From contig NZ_JAGGPX010000012.1 in assembly GCF_018613575.1 (NCBI RefSeq), forward strand, positions 174,951 to 238,950: a stretch of 64,000 bases of DNA. The letters run 5' to 3'. How positions within the stretch are numbered: the first letter of the stretch is position 1; the number at the start of each line of letters is the position of its first letter. The notes under the pieces were generated by a model, which was given only the letters and a program-made list of their open reading frames with translations, was not told the origin of the DNA and did not search any database. The translations under genes and the position numbers were made by a program. This document shows, piece after piece, positions 28,817-40,621 of the stretch. The stretch comes from Planococcus sp. ISL-110. Lineage in GTDB: Bacteria > Bacillota > Bacilli > Bacillales_A > Planococcaceae.

Positions 28817-28943
28817 TCTTTGTCCAGTTCCAGCGCCCAGCTCTTTGGGTCATAAGCCAACCCAGCTGTGCGGCTGAAAACACGCCACTCTGCTGGGTTG
28901 GCTTATGCCCGGCAGAGCTACATGGGCGCTTCCACTTTTCTAT
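28817..28943. repeat. Structured intergenic repeat, complete copy
   Basis: The best-preserved hairpin of the family. AGCGCCCA at 28832 pairs with TGGGCGCT at 28923, GCTCT with AGAGC, and CATAAGCCAACCCAGC at 28851 pairs perfectly over 16 bases with 28892-28907. Flanks read GTCCAGTTCCAGCG on the left and GCGCTTCCACTTTTCTA on the right. It ends two bases before the stop codon of the dioxygenase gene, again between convergent genes. Confidence 0.85.
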
Positions 28944-28945
28944 CC

Positions 28946-29884
28946 TCAATCCAGGTTTCTTACTTGGATTGGCGGTAGGTCGCGCTGAAGATTTTTTCTG
29001 TGTCTTTCGTATTGTGCTGGCAGCATCAATGCTTCTCCCAGAGCTTCCGGAGATTCATCAATCGCAAATCCTGGTGGATCGGTAGCGATTTCAAATAGGA
29101 TATCCCCATACTCACGGAAATAGATGGCGTTGAAGTAATTGCGGTCCTGGACCGGCGTTACGCCCAGTCCGTATGTCTCCACCTGCTCTTTCCAATCCAA
29201 TTGATCGGCATCGTCCTGTGCACGCCACGCAATGTGATGGACAGTTCCAACACCCATCTGCCCTGTACCGACTGGAGACAATTTCACATCAATAATATTG
29301 CCTAGATCGCTCGCTGCACGGAAGCGCAAGAGGTCGTCTTCTTCTCCGACTTTCTCAAGGCCCATGACCATTTCCAATAACTCAGCGGTTTTTTCTGCAT
29401 TGGCCGTGTATAAAGTGGCTCCGCCAAATCCTTTGATTGCAACCTCTTGCGTTACTTCACCGATTTCCCAGCTGTTCGCTTCGCCCTGCTGTCTTTCAAC
29501 CAGTTCCACATGCAGCCCGTGCGGATCATCAAATGTTAAGTACTGCTCTTCAAAACGCTTTGCTTTCGAGAACGGAATCTTGAATTTTGCCAGTCTGTTT
29601 TCCCAGAAAGCCAAAGCTCCGGCAGGAACTGCATAGGTGGTGACGCCCACTTGGCCATCTCCGATTTTCCCTTTATAGGCATCTCCCCATGGAAAGAACG
29701 TAATGATGGTCCCCGGTTTTGCGGTTTCATCGCCAAAATACAAATGATAAGTTCCTGGATCATCAAAATTCACCGTTTTCTTTACTAAGCGCAAACCCAA
29801 TACACCTGCGTAAAAATCAACATTCTCCTGTGGATCTCCTACAATTGAAGTAATATGGTGAATTCCCATCGACTCTTTCGTCAT
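28946..29884 (-). CDS. VOC-superfamily ring-cleaving dioxygenase (MhqO/MhqA-like)
   Basis: 312 residues with two vicinal-oxygen-chelate modules, about 5-135 and 150-300. Likely metal ligands are His in G-I-H-H-I-T-S near 7-10, His in T-V-H-H-I-A-W near 218-221 and Glu in D-I-L-F-E-I near 269-273. Relatives are induced by quinone and catechol stress and open hydroquinone-type rings. The start is the ATG at 29884, nine bases after AAAGGAG; the ATG at 29905 lies ahead of that site. No MhqR-type regulator is adjacent. Confidence 0.85.
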   Translation of the reverse strand: MTKESMGIHHITSIVGDPQENVDFYAGVLGLRLVKKTVNFDDPGTYHLYFGDETAKPGTIITFFPWGDAYKGKIGDGQVGVTTYAVPAGALAFWENRLAKFKIPFSKAKRFEEQYLTFDDPHGLHVELVERQQGEANSWEIGEVTQEVAIKGFGGATLYTANAEKTAELLEMVMGLEKVGEEDDLLRFRAASDLGNIIDVKLSPVGTGQMGVGTVHHIAWRAQDDADQLDWKEQVETYGLGVTPVQDRNYFNAIYFREYGDILFEIATDPPGFAIDESPEALGEALMLPAQYERHRKNLQRDLPPIQVRNLD

Positions 29885-29986
29885 TGCGCAGCACTCCTTT
29901 GTCATTAAAACTATATGGGTATCTTACCATTGTATTATCTTGAATTAAAAATATTGATTCCAATTCCTCACCTGGACATTAAAACT

Positions 29987-30724
29987 TCATTCAGGCTTGT
30001 TGTCTTCATATTCTTCCAACTGTTCTTTCCGTTGTTTTTTAATTTCTTCCAAGCCTTCTTTATTGTCCTGTTTGTCCTTTTCAATTTCTTCTTTTATCTC
30101 CTGTTCTTCTGTTTTAGAGATATTTGAATTCTCCTGTTCTTCCTCTATCTGATCTTTTTGCTGCTCTTTAACTTCTTCTATTTTTTCCATATCCTCGTGA
30201 TATTGTTCTTCCACTTCTGAGGTGGAAGGCAAGAAAGGATCATCATTGAAATCTGTTCTTCGGCCGTAGCGAAGCATTTCATATATAATCAGCCCGTTAT
30301 TCGGCATTCCGTTAGCTGTTTTCATCGGCACGATATCGAACACTACATAATAAAATGCATAAAAGACAAAACGATTCCAAAACGTCGCGTATTCTTCCAG
30401 CATGCCATTCGCCACTAAGGCATTTATGATAAAGGCCACCACTATATTCACTAAAATCGGTCCAGCATAAAGCGATATATATGCAACTTTACCTTCTCTT
30501 TTCAATGAATCGTACGAAAACCAACTGTATAAATGATAGTACCTACGTATATCAAACATCCCTATTTTGACAATTCTTGGCCCTGAGCCTATCGTCATCC
30601 GAGGATTTTTTACTCCCAATATTAAACCCATCACTAAATAACCCGATTCCCTCAAAAAGACGACTACCGGCAAAATAATGAATGCGGAAATTATCAATGC
30701 TATTAGATCAGCTAATCCAAACAT
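29987..30724 (-). CDS. M50-like membrane protein with lost zinc motif and long coiled-coil tail
   Basis: 245 residues. The N-terminal 160 residues resemble a small site-2-protease fold: helix 1 carries R25-E-S-G-Y29 where the protease has H-E-x-G-H, and M-P-N-N-G-L-I-I near 143-150 stands where the second zinc segment (N-x-x-P-x-D-G) would be. The metal-binding His and Asp are absent, so it should not cleave. Residues about 168-245 are almost entirely Glu, Lys and Gln and predict a coiled coil. Clear AAGGGAG ribosome site. Membrane scaffold or pseudoprotease is inference. Confidence 0.6.
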   Translation of the reverse strand: MFGLADLIALIISAFIILPVVVFLRESGYLVMGLILGVKNPRMTIGSGPRIVKIGMFDIRRYYHLYSWFSYDSLKREGKVAYISLYAGPILVNIVVAFIINALVANGMLEEYATFWNRFVFYAFYYVVFDIVPMKTANGMPNNGLIIYEMLRYGRRTDFNDDPFLPSTSEVEEQYHEDMEKIEEVKEQQKDQIEEEQENSNISKTEEQEIKEEIEKDKQDNKEGLEEIKKQRKEQLEEYEDNKPE

Positions 30725-31021
30725 CCGCTCACTCCCTTCGAAAGCTCAAAAAAGCTCTACCTCTTAAAGTACCCACTTTATATTTCATTCCCGCTTACGC
30801 ACTGTTACAAATATATTTCATTTTGATAACCTTAATCCATTGGTCACAATCTTTATTCATGTTAGCATTGCTATTATATAGAAAAGTTGCATTAATTGTC
30901 TTAAAAGTAAAGAATTCCAGATGCATACTGGGCCTCAAATGAGCGGAGCAATATCTGGCATGTTTGCTCTTCAGCTCTATTTATATAATGCCGGGGAAAT
31001 TCACTATAAAGGATGGTTACT

Positions 31022-32017
31022 GTGGGAGCTCAAACTAAACGCTGGATTCAAAAAACATGGATCGTTCCTTTTTCCTTGATCACCCTTTTATTTATTACAG
31101 TCGTTTTTGAGGAAATAAACTCTTCTCCCGACGCTTCAGCATCTATACAAATCTCGGGTTCCGCTGCTTTCAGTCCACCGCCTGATATCAACGAAATCAA
31201 TGAGCGGGTCAGAATTGTTAAAAACTTAGCGTACAGTGATTCAAAAAATAGCTTTTTGGATATTTATCATCCTAAGGACGCAGCCGCTCCCATGCCGGTC
31301 ATTTTATGGATTCATGGAGGAGGCTATATTGGGGGATCCAAAGACAGCCGCCAGGATTACGCAATGGCTTTGGCGGATTCCGGCTATGTAGTGGCAAATA
31401 TTGATTACGCCCTCGCTCCAGAGTCTCTTTATCCAGGTCCCGTGCTGCAGGCCAATCAGGCACTCGCTTATATGCAGCTGCATGCTGCTGAATACGGCGG
31501 CGACATGGAACGGGTCTTTATAGGAGGCGATTCTGCAGGTGCACAAATTGCCAGTCAGGTTGCCGCTCTTGTTTCAAATGTGAAGCTTGCCGAAACCATG
31601 GCGATTCAGCCCGCTATCGCCAATAGCCAGCTTCAAGGAGCATTGTTATTAAGCGGGTTGTATAACCTGGATACAGTCCGCGCCACCGCTTTTCCAAACA
31701 TCGGTCAGTTTCTTACAGCATATACAGGTGCTGAGCCTTTCGAATCATTTCCAAAAATCGATGAGCTTTCCACCGTCCAGCACATCAGCCCGGACTTTCC
31801 GCCTGTTTTCATAACTGCCGGCGATGCCGATCCGTTCGTTTCCCAGTCTGCTGAACTGGTCGAACTTCTGCACTCCAACGAAGTACAGGTCAGCTCAGTG
31901 TTTTTTAAAGGTACTCAGAAAAACCTGAAGCATGAATATCAATATGATTTGAGCACAGAAGATGCACGGAGCACTCTTGAAAAAACCCGCCAATTTCTTT
32001 TCGTCCACAGCAAATAA
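31022..32017 (+). CDS. Membrane-anchored alpha/beta hydrolase (HSL type)
   Basis: 331 residues. An N-terminal hydrophobic helix (about 14-28) anchors or exports the enzyme. The oxyanion motif H-G-G-G is near 99-102, nucleophile G-D-S-A-G near 166-170, Asp in G-D-A-D-P-F near 267-272 and a late K-H-E-Y for the catalytic His. It should hydrolyse esters or lipids outside the membrane. The GTG at 31022 has AAGG nine bases upstream; an ATG at 31013 is the alternative. Confidence 0.8.
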   Translation: MGAQTKRWIQKTWIVPFSLITLLFITVVFEEINSSPDASASIQISGSAAFSPPPDINEINERVRIVKNLAYSDSKNSFLDIYHPKDAAAPMPVILWIHGGGYIGGSKDSRQDYAMALADSGYVVANIDYALAPESLYPGPVLQANQALAYMQLHAAEYGGDMERVFIGGDSAGAQIASQVAALVSNVKLAETMAIQPAIANSQLQGALLLSGLYNLDTVRATAFPNIGQFLTAYTGAEPFESFPKIDELSTVQHISPDFPPVFITAGDADPFVSQSAELVELLHSNEVQVSSVFFKGTQKNLKHEYQYDLSTEDARSTLEKTRQFLFVHSK

Positions 32018-32056
32018 AAAACGAGCAATCCGCTGCGAAGCGGTTTGCTCGTTTTT
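32016..32056. terminator. Bidirectional terminator between hydrolase and pbuX
   Basis: Arms AAAAACGAGCAA-CCGCT and AGCGG-TTGCTCGTTTTT with a T run on both strands. Confidence 0.9.
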
Positions 32057-32060
32057 ATTT

Positions 32061-34240
<2,180 letters not shown>

Positions 34241-34273
34241 TTAACAGAGCCTTAATTTAAAAAAGTATTCCCT

Positions 34274-34699
34274 TTATTCTGACATAATTTCCATTTCCTC
34301 ACCTTGTTCTTTCCATAAATGCTTACCTAGCTCTGCACGAATGCCTTCCGGAATTTTTTCGGATTTCCGGCTATCCAGATTGTAATTTACATAAATAGCA
34401 ACATTCCGGGCGCAAAGATTGCCATTCTGGCGCAACTCTTCATACAACTCCAGACTGCTGCCGCCAATTTTCTTGACCCAGACGTTCACTTCAACATCCT
34501 GGCCATAGTAAAGCTGCCCTGTAAATTCCAAAGTGGTCTTAACGATGACCATTTTCCAGTTCGCAAAATCATGATCCGGTGTAAACAGGTCGAACACAGG
34601 TTTTCGGCCTGCCTCAAACCATACCGGTAAGGTCGTATTATTGATGTGTCCGACTGCATCCGTTTCGGAAACTCTTGGTGTCAATATCGTTTTATACAT
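34274..34699 (-). CDS. 4HBT-type acyl-CoA thioesterase
   Basis: 141 residues. The 4-hydroxybenzoyl-CoA thioesterase signature E-T-D-A-V-G-H-I-N-N places the catalytic Asp at D14. It should hydrolyse a fatty or aromatic acyl-CoA. AGGAGG precedes the ATG. It is separated from the YvbH gene by a terminator and from xpt by the riboswitch, so it is transcribed alone. Confidence 0.88.
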   Translation of the reverse strand: MYKTILTPRVSETDAVGHINNTTLPVWFEAGRKPVFDLFTPDHDFANWKMVIVKTTLEFTGQLYYGQDVEVNVWVKKIGGSSLELYEELRQNGNLCARNVAIYVNYNLDSRKSEKIPEGIRAELGKHLWKEQGEEMEIMSE

Positions 34700-34766
34700 C
34701 TGCTTCCTCCTAGTTTAGCGAAACTCTTTCTCTCGCTGATAATTGCCTGACCCTTAGAAAATCACC

Positions 34767-34799
34767 AAAAAAAGATGGTACCGACCCGGCATCCATCTT
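34767..34799 (-). terminator. Terminator of the YvbH gene
   Basis: AAGATGG paired with CCATCTT, extended by TGCCG with CGGTA, then seven T residues on the minus strand. Confidence 0.88.
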
Positions 34800-34806
34800 C
34801 CCCCGC

Positions 34807-35421
34807 TTAATTGTTGATGTACTTTTCAAATACATCGCCAAAGTCTTTAATATGGTATTGATTGCGGACAGAAGTCATCCAGGTAAAACCGAAATCGGTC
34901 AGTTTCGAGTATTGATCATCCAATGCCACATCGCTGGACCTCGAATTCTGCAGAACGGTAACCGCCTTCTCCAGACTGTCATTGGCTATTTTCATCATGA
35001 TTGCATTCTCATGGCTATTTTCAGCAATTCTCAGGAGTGACTTGTATAGGTCTTTCAAGCGATTCGCCTGCTGTTTTTGAACATCGATTTTAAAAGGAAT
35101 TGTTCCTGCGGTAAAGGCGATTTCTATATCCAGGTCAATTCGACCGGCAGTTTCGAGAACAACACCTGAAATCGTATGCTGAGCATACGGATAGCGTCTT
35201 AGCGTCCGTTTAGAGGACATCGCACTATCTCCATCAACGTGAATGACGGCAAGGTTAGTGAAGCAGTATTCGTCCGATTTTGTTTTAATTAGAAAATAGA
35301 TTTTTTCTCCGTCTTCGTACATGACGTAATCATCAGAATCCGTTTTGTCAAAATCCTGCGGATCAATTATTTTTCCTATATCCGATAAGCCAAGAGCTTC
35401 TGAAGCCATTTTTTTAAACAT
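34807..35421 (-). CDS. yvbH: YvbH-type PH-domain protein
   Basis: 204 residues. The first half (A-L-G-L-S-D-I-G-K-I-I, then D-D-Y-V-M-Y-E-D-G-E-K-I-Y-F-L-I-K) closely resembles B. subtilis YvbH, a bacterial pleckstrin-homology fold; the second half is a helical oligomerisation region. A role at the membrane is likely but unproven. AAAGGAG precedes the ATG. Monocistronic. Confidence 0.85.
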   Translation of the reverse strand: MFKKMASEALGLSDIGKIIDPQDFDKTDSDDYVMYEDGEKIYFLIKTKSDEYCFTNLAVIHVDGDSAMSSKRTLRRYPYAQHTISGVVLETAGRIDLDIEIAFTAGTIPFKIDVQKQQANRLKDLYKSLLRIAENSHENAIMMKIANDSLEKAVTVLQNSRSSDVALDDQYSKLTDFGFTWMTSVRNQYHIKDFGDVFEKYINN

Positions 35422-35522
35422 CTCGCCAATTCTCCTTTACCTATAAAGTAGTGGTTTGATTAGTTTTATTTTATCAAAGCGAAATTTATTTCTTGTATCA
35501 CCCATACAACCCAGCTCGGTAC

Positions 35523-36824
35523 TTATTTAGCACGCTCATCAGTGGTTCTATCCACTTTATAAGTGAATTCGACCTCTACTTCCTTAGCGGCAGAAATGCG
35601 CACACGGAACTCCAGTTCATTTGACTGCTTTAGTTCGTAATCATGGCTAGACGATTCCATCTGCCAGATCCGTTCGTGAATTTGATGGTTAACTTCGATT
35701 CGCACGTACTCTGATTTCCGGTTTTGTAGTTTGTATACATAAGTCACATAGTCAAAATTCCCATATCTCTCACGCTTTTTCTCCCAGCTTTCGCTGACAA
35801 TATCAAACGCCTCTCCTATGGCCACAGAAACTTCCTGCTGTGCCCCAACATGGCGGATGGCACTCTCTCCGACAAACTCCATTTCACCATCCAGGTCCTG
35901 CTCATACACCTTGAAAATCCCTTTAGGTAATGGGATTCCCAGCTTGTTGGCTGTAGTATTGTCAAATTCCACTATAACCTTGGCATGCTGACTGCCCGAC
36001 TCCACTTTATACAGCTTCCGGAAAGCCACGTCCTGTGCCTTCTGGAAACTGATCTGTTTTGTCTGCCCGTGCAGCAAGTTCACTGGACGCTCGAGGCTGT
36101 AAGCATGGTGATCAGCGAAGCTATGCTCTTGGAAAGAAGACTCGGACTCCTCTGATTTGGCAAATAGCCTGGCTTGGAGGTGCAATGGATGAGTATCTGC
36201 ATAGCGGATCACCTTACCGGAAGCCAGCTTGAGCCGGCTGTCAAAAAAACTCATGCCGCTGTTGTTGGACAGCTGGACCCAGCCAGAAAGCGTTAGCTGG
36301 GAGCCGCGAATTTCTGCGACATAACTTGCCTGCCATTCCAACCCCCGGGTCAAATAAGAAACTTTCGCTTCTTGATCCGTTTCAATGGAGGCTGTTTTCC
36401 ATATCAAAGCCGGTTTCATCAATAATCCTTCCGGCAACGAAGGAAGAATCAGCTCGCCGATCGGATCAATGACCACTTCTTTTGTATCGACACGTTCACC
36501 GATGATGCTTCCGGAAACACTGAGCAAGCGGATCTGCATCTCTTCATCAAGTTCTGCATTTCTCACAGTGATAACATCATCAATATACTTCTCCAAGAGC
36601 TTTTCTTTACTGATTAAGTCATAATCATAACTTTGTTCCAGTACGTGGATTCCGTCGATCAAGACGGATTCCGCTTCGATCCCTGAAGCGACATCCATGA
36701 ATTGGATTTCAGTCACTTCTTTGTTTCCTGGAATCATTCGCGTCTCTTTGACCAGTCCGAAACCATCGTTGTAGACCGTCAAACTTGAAGCTGTCTGTTG
36801 CTGGTGCGTTGATTGGAATTTCAT
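35523..36824 (-). CDS. DUF4139-type protein
   Basis: 433 residues, mostly predicted beta strand. Residues about 145-260 contain the segment Y-L-T-R-G-L-E-W-Q-A-S-Y that I associate with DUF4139. There is no signal peptide or membrane segment. Function unknown. The start is the ATG at 36824 with GGAGAG seven bases upstream; the longer frame to 36890 crosses that site. No obvious partner gene. Confidence 0.7.
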   Translation of the reverse strand: MKFQSTHQQQTASSLTVYNDGFGLVKETRMIPGNKEVTEIQFMDVASGIEAESVLIDGIHVLEQSYDYDLISKEKLLEKYIDDVITVRNAELDEEMQIRLLSVSGSIIGERVDTKEVVIDPIGELILPSLPEGLLMKPALIWKTASIETDQEAKVSYLTRGLEWQASYVAEIRGSQLTLSGWVQLSNNSGMSFFDSRLKLASGKVIRYADTHPLHLQARLFAKSEESESSFQEHSFADHHAYSLERPVNLLHGQTKQISFQKAQDVAFRKLYKVESGSQHAKVIVEFDNTTANKLGIPLPKGIFKVYEQDLDGEMEFVGESAIRHVGAQQEVSVAIGEAFDIVSESWEKKRERYGNFDYVTYVYKLQNRKSEYVRIEVNHQIHERIWQMESSSHDYELKQSNELEFRVRISAAKEVEVEFTYKVDRTTDERAK

Positions 36825-36933
36825 CCGGATCTCTCCTTTTTCAAGACTTGATCTGACTGTTGACCTAAGCGAAAATAAGGTAGTTTTCATATCTGCTGCA
36901 TCAACTGAAACGAAACAATCGAACCAGTTAAGC

Positions 36934-37164
36934 TCAGCCGATCAACCGGTTAAAATACTGTTTCAAATAAGCAATGGTGTCCAGGCGGCATTCTTCTGAT
37001 AAAGGAGACTTTTTCGGATGCACTAAATCCCCATATAGCAAGTCCCCTAAAAACCTCAGTTCTTCCCGATGCCGTTGGTTTTTCTCATGATCGTAAACTT
37101 CAACTTTTATGTAAATCGCCGTTCCTTCTTCAATAAAATCCATGACTGTAATTTGGCATTTCAT
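36934..37164 (-). CDS. Small hypothetical protein
   Basis: 76 residues, acidic and basic in equal measure, with a beta-type N-terminal half and a C-terminal helix (Y-L-K-Q-Y-F-N-R-L-I). No family recognised. The ATG at 37164 has GGTGG eight bases upstream; two earlier in-frame starts lack a good site. It lies 27 bases after the carboxylesterase gene, so the two may be co-transcribed. Confidence 0.6.
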   Translation of the reverse strand: MKCQITVMDFIEEGTAIYIKVEVYDHEKNQRHREELRFLGDLLYGDLVHPKKSPLSEECRLDTIAYLKQYFNRLIG

Positions 37165-37191
37165 GTTCATTCCCACCATTTCTCTTTTTTG

Positions 37192-38691
37192 TTACCGTGA
37201 TTTTTCCAAATGTACCATAAGATTTTTCCAGGTTTTCCGCTCTTCGCTGTTCGGGTCATGGACGAGCACATTCTCTCGGTTGAATATCATGACTGGCCGA
37301 TGTTCGAGATTATACACCCGCCACTCAGGGAGCTTCGGTGTATTCGGATTGCCGCTTCGGGCAAAGCGAATCCAGGAATGGTGCATTTCTTCCGCCAATT
37401 TTTTTCGTTCTTCCAGGATTCCCGTTAATTTTTCAGTACCCGCTTTTGAAAGGGTATTCCAAACGAACGGGAGTTCCAAGCCATGGCAGGCTTTTAGTTC
37501 ACCATCAAAAACAGGAGTCTCCCAGTCGAATCTGTATATCCATACCGGCGCACCCTGTGTTACCTGCAACTCTGCAAGTTTCAAAGCAGGAAATGTAAAC
37601 AGGCTCATCGTCATCAGTTTATCGTAGATGCTCTGATTTAGCTCCTCCCCGTCGATCAGGGATTGAGAAATGCCCAGCCACTTAAGGCCAAACGCATGTT
37701 CAAAGATGGAGGAGATTTCATCCTTATCGCCTCGCTTCCAACGGGGATCAAAAAAGCTGAAGAGCCGATATTCATCTTTGTTTGTACCAATCAGTACCGG
37801 AATCTCTTTGGCAGCCCCTTCGGCTATCGCTTGCTCCGGGTGCACAGGGAGCAAGTCGCCCTCCACTACAGGAACGAGGCTCATTGCCGGAAATAGAGCT
37901 GCTGTATCGACTAATTGCTGGGCGGGAATCTGCCTGATTTTGTCCACTTCACCATGTCCGATTTTCAACGCAGCCAAAAGACGGCTGCTGACTTTTTCCG
38001 CAATGGTTGAACTGAGTAAATTGGCCGCTGCACCGCTTTGCATAATTGCTTGATGGAACAGCCCTTTCGCTTTTGGAACGGCCAGCAGGACACCGATGCT
38101 CATGGCCCCGGCAGATTCGCCGAAAATCGTTACACGCTCCGGATCACCACCAAATTCCCCAATATTGTCCTGCACCCATTGAAGAGCTGCAATCTGATCC
38201 AGAATACCGCAATTGCAGGATCCTGAAAAATCATCGCCCCCAACGTCTCCCAGATGCAAAAAACCAAGAGCTCCTAAACGGTAATTGAATGTCACGACGA
38301 CAACATCCCCTTCCGTTGCAAAAGAACGGCCATCATAGGCCTGGCTGGAACCTGAACCAGTGGTAAAAGCACCGCCATGAATCCATACCATAACTGGACG
38401 GCGTCTGCTGTCAGCAGCCGGCGACCAGACATTCAGATAAAGACAATCTTCACTGGTATTATCTGTTTGATTGCCTAAAAACTCCATGATCCCATTGGAG
38501 GCCTGCATAGCGGAAGGACCAAATAAAACAGCCTCACGCACCTCAGTCCATGGCTCCGGAGGCTGTGGTGCACGAAAACGCAGATCGTCAATAGGCGGTT
38601 TGGCGTAAGGAATGCCTTTCCAGACAGTGACATTGCCCTGCTGCTGGCCTCTCAACTTTCCGTATACACTTTCAACAATGGTTACTGTCAT
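37192..38691 (-). CDS. pnbA: Type B carboxylesterase
   Basis: 499 residues, matching para-nitrobenzyl esterase of B. subtilis. The oxyanion motif H-G-G-A-F is near 105-109, the nucleophile F-G-E-S-A-G-A near 188-194, catalytic Glu near 310 (N-K-D-E-Y) and His in A-C-H-G-L-E-L-P-F near 398. It hydrolyses a wide range of esters in the cytoplasm. AAGGGGAG precedes the ATG. Confidence 0.92.
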   Translation of the reverse strand: MTVTIVESVYGKLRGQQQGNVTVWKGIPYAKPPIDDLRFRAPQPPEPWTEVREAVLFGPSAMQASNGIMEFLGNQTDNTSEDCLYLNVWSPAADSRRRPVMVWIHGGAFTTGSGSSQAYDGRSFATEGDVVVVTFNYRLGALGFLHLGDVGGDDFSGSCNCGILDQIAALQWVQDNIGEFGGDPERVTIFGESAGAMSIGVLLAVPKAKGLFHQAIMQSGAAANLLSSTIAEKVSSRLLAALKIGHGEVDKIRQIPAQQLVDTAALFPAMSLVPVVEGDLLPVHPEQAIAEGAAKEIPVLIGTNKDEYRLFSFFDPRWKRGDKDEISSIFEHAFGLKWLGISQSLIDGEELNQSIYDKLMTMSLFTFPALKLAELQVTQGAPVWIYRFDWETPVFDGELKACHGLELPFVWNTLSKAGTEKLTGILEERKKLAEEMHHSWIRFARSGNPNTPKLPEWRVYNLEHRPVMIFNRENVLVHDPNSEERKTWKNLMVHLEKSR

Positions 38692-38815
38692 AGCTTTCTC
38701 CCCTTACTGCTGATGCTTTGCACCCTATATTCTACCATTCATCCTTATAAATAGCCTTTTTTATCTGATTATTTAGTTTAATTACAAACATCATATCACT
38801 TGTCCTATTCCGAAC

Positions 38816-38852
38816 AAAAAAAAAAAGACCCGGAGCTTTTGCCCGAGTCTTT
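38816..38852 (-). terminator. Terminator of fhs
   Basis: AAGACTCGGGC paired imperfectly with CTCCGGGTCTT, followed by more than ten T residues on the minus strand. Confidence 0.85.
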
Positions 38853-38857
38853 GGTTC

Positions 38858-40522
38858 TTAGAATAAACCGATGGCTTTCCCGTCACCAGTGACGTCCATA
38901 TTCAGTGCGGCGGGTTGCTTGGGAAGACCTGGCATAGTCATGATATCTCCCGTCAAGCAGACCAAAAACCCTGCACCCAACTTCGGCATGATTTCTCTGA
39001 TCGTAATGGTGAAACCCTCAGGGCGTCCCAGTAATTTCGGCTGGTCCGATAACGAGTACTGAGTTTTCGCCATGCAGATCGGCAAGGAATCCCATCCATA
39101 TTTCTTCAACTCCACCAGCTGCTTTTGCGCCAGGTCCGATAATTGGATGTCCGCTCCCCCGTATACTTTTTGAACGATTGTCCGGAGCTTGTTCTCAATC
39201 TCATCGTCTTCCTTGTACAAGTGATGAAAATCTGTTGGGCGCTGCAACTCCTGTTTGACCAGTTTGGCCAGGGCAATTCCACCCTGTCCACCTTTTTCCC
39301 AGACTTCCGTCATGGCGATGGCAACACCTTCTGCCTCCGTCCAATCCAGCACTGCCGCCAACTCCGCTTCACTGTCGCCGGCAAAGCGGTTGAGCGCCAC
39401 AACCGGCTCGATGCCGAATTGGCGAATCGTATCCACATGCTTCGCTAAGTTGACCATTCCGCGTTTAACGGCATCTGCATCTTCTTCTGCCAATAGCGTT
39501 TTCGCAATACCGCCATGCATTTTCAATGCACGGACAGTTGCTACGATTACTACGGCATCCGGATGGAACCCGCCTTTTCTCGATTTGATGTGCATGAATT
39601 TCTCTGCACCCAAATCTGCTCCGAACCCCGCTTCCGTTACCACAATATCAGCTATTCTTCTTGCAGTATTCGTGGCGATCAGCGAGTTGCAGCCATGAGC
39701 AATGTTCGCGAACGGACCGCCGTGGATAATAGCGGGTGTTCCTTCAATCGTCTGAACCAGGTTCGGCTTAAAAGCTTCTTTCAACAACAAAGTCAAAGCC
39801 CCTTCCACTCCGAGGTCTCTTACTGTGATCGGCTCTTTGGCGTATGTGTAACCGATGACCATCTGTGCCAATCGTTCTTTTAAATCCGCCAGAGAAGTCG
39901 CCAAACACAGGACTGCCATAATTTCCGAAGCCACTGTAATGTCGAAGCCGTCCTGGCGCGGAATTCCTTGCCCTGGACCGCCAAGACCGATTGTCACTTG
40001 GCGCAGTGCACGATCATTGATATCCAGCGCACGCTTCCATGTAATGCGGCGCGGATCGATATTCAAGAGATTTCCTTGATGCAGATGATTATCAATCAAC
40101 GCAGCTAATGCATTATTCGCTGAAGTGATGGCATGGATATCTCCAGTAAAATGCAGATTGATGTCTTCCATCGGCAGGACTTGTGCAAATCCACCGCCAG
40201 TAGCTCCGCCTTTGACACCCATCACCGGACCTAAAGACGGTTCGCGGAGCGCTACTGCCACCGATTCATCCAATTGCTTGAAAGCATCCGCCAACCCTAC
40301 TGTTACAGTAGACTTCCCTTCTCCAGCAGGTGTTGGGCTTATTGCCGTCACCAGCACTACTTGCCCTAGTTTTTGGACAGGCTCCAGTCGGTCTACATTG
40401 ATTTTCGCTTTAAAGTTTCCGTATAGTTCCAAGGCTTCCTTAGAGATGCCAGCCTGTTCTGCAATTTCCAGAATCGGCTGGATAGTCGCTCTGCTCGCAA
40501 TCGATAAATCAGTAAACGCCAT
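38858..40522 (-). CDS. fhs: Formate-tetrahydrofolate ligase
   Basis: 554 residues, standard for the enzyme. The ATP loop T-P-A-G-E-G-K-S-T spans about 64-72. It joins formate to tetrahydrofolate with ATP, feeding purine synthesis and serine interconversion. The start is the ATG at 40522 with GGGA eight bases upstream; a TTG at 40543 is the alternative. It stands alone. A hairpin terminator lies only about 60 bases upstream of the start. Confidence 0.95.
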   Translation of the reverse strand: MAFTDLSIASRATIQPILEIAEQAGISKEALELYGNFKAKINVDRLEPVQKLGQVVLVTAISPTPAGEGKSTVTVGLADAFKQLDESVAVALREPSLGPVMGVKGGATGGGFAQVLPMEDINLHFTGDIHAITSANNALAALIDNHLHQGNLLNIDPRRITWKRALDINDRALRQVTIGLGGPGQGIPRQDGFDITVASEIMAVLCLATSLADLKERLAQMVIGYTYAKEPITVRDLGVEGALTLLLKEAFKPNLVQTIEGTPAIIHGGPFANIAHGCNSLIATNTARRIADIVVTEAGFGADLGAEKFMHIKSRKGGFHPDAVVIVATVRALKMHGGIAKTLLAEEDADAVKRGMVNLAKHVDTIRQFGIEPVVALNRFAGDSEAELAAVLDWTEAEGVAIAMTEVWEKGGQGGIALAKLVKQELQRPTDFHHLYKEDDEIENKLRTIVQKVYGGADIQLSDLAQKQLVELKKYGWDSLPICMAKTQYSLSDQPKLLGRPEGFTITIREIMPKLGAGFLVCLTGDIMTMPGLPKQPAALNMDVTGDGKAIGLF

Positions 40523-40579
40523 GAATAGAATCCCAACTTTCAATTTTTATATTTAGTATAACCTGTTTTTCGTTAAAAC

Positions 40580-40621
40580 AAAAAATAACCGTCTCTCCAA
40601 ATTTCAGAGAGGTGGTTATTT
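40580..40621 (-). terminator. Hairpin just upstream of fhs
   Basis: AAATAACC and GGTTATTT close a stem continued by CTCTC and GAGAG, followed on the minus strand by a T-rich run. It is either a distant terminator of the repeat-protein gene, which ends 230 bases earlier, or an attenuator in the fhs leader. Confidence 0.75.

Noticed and set aside
30682..30942. 86-codon plus-strand hydrophobic open frame
   Set aside because: Overlaps the start of the M50-like gene on the other strand and has no ribosome site.
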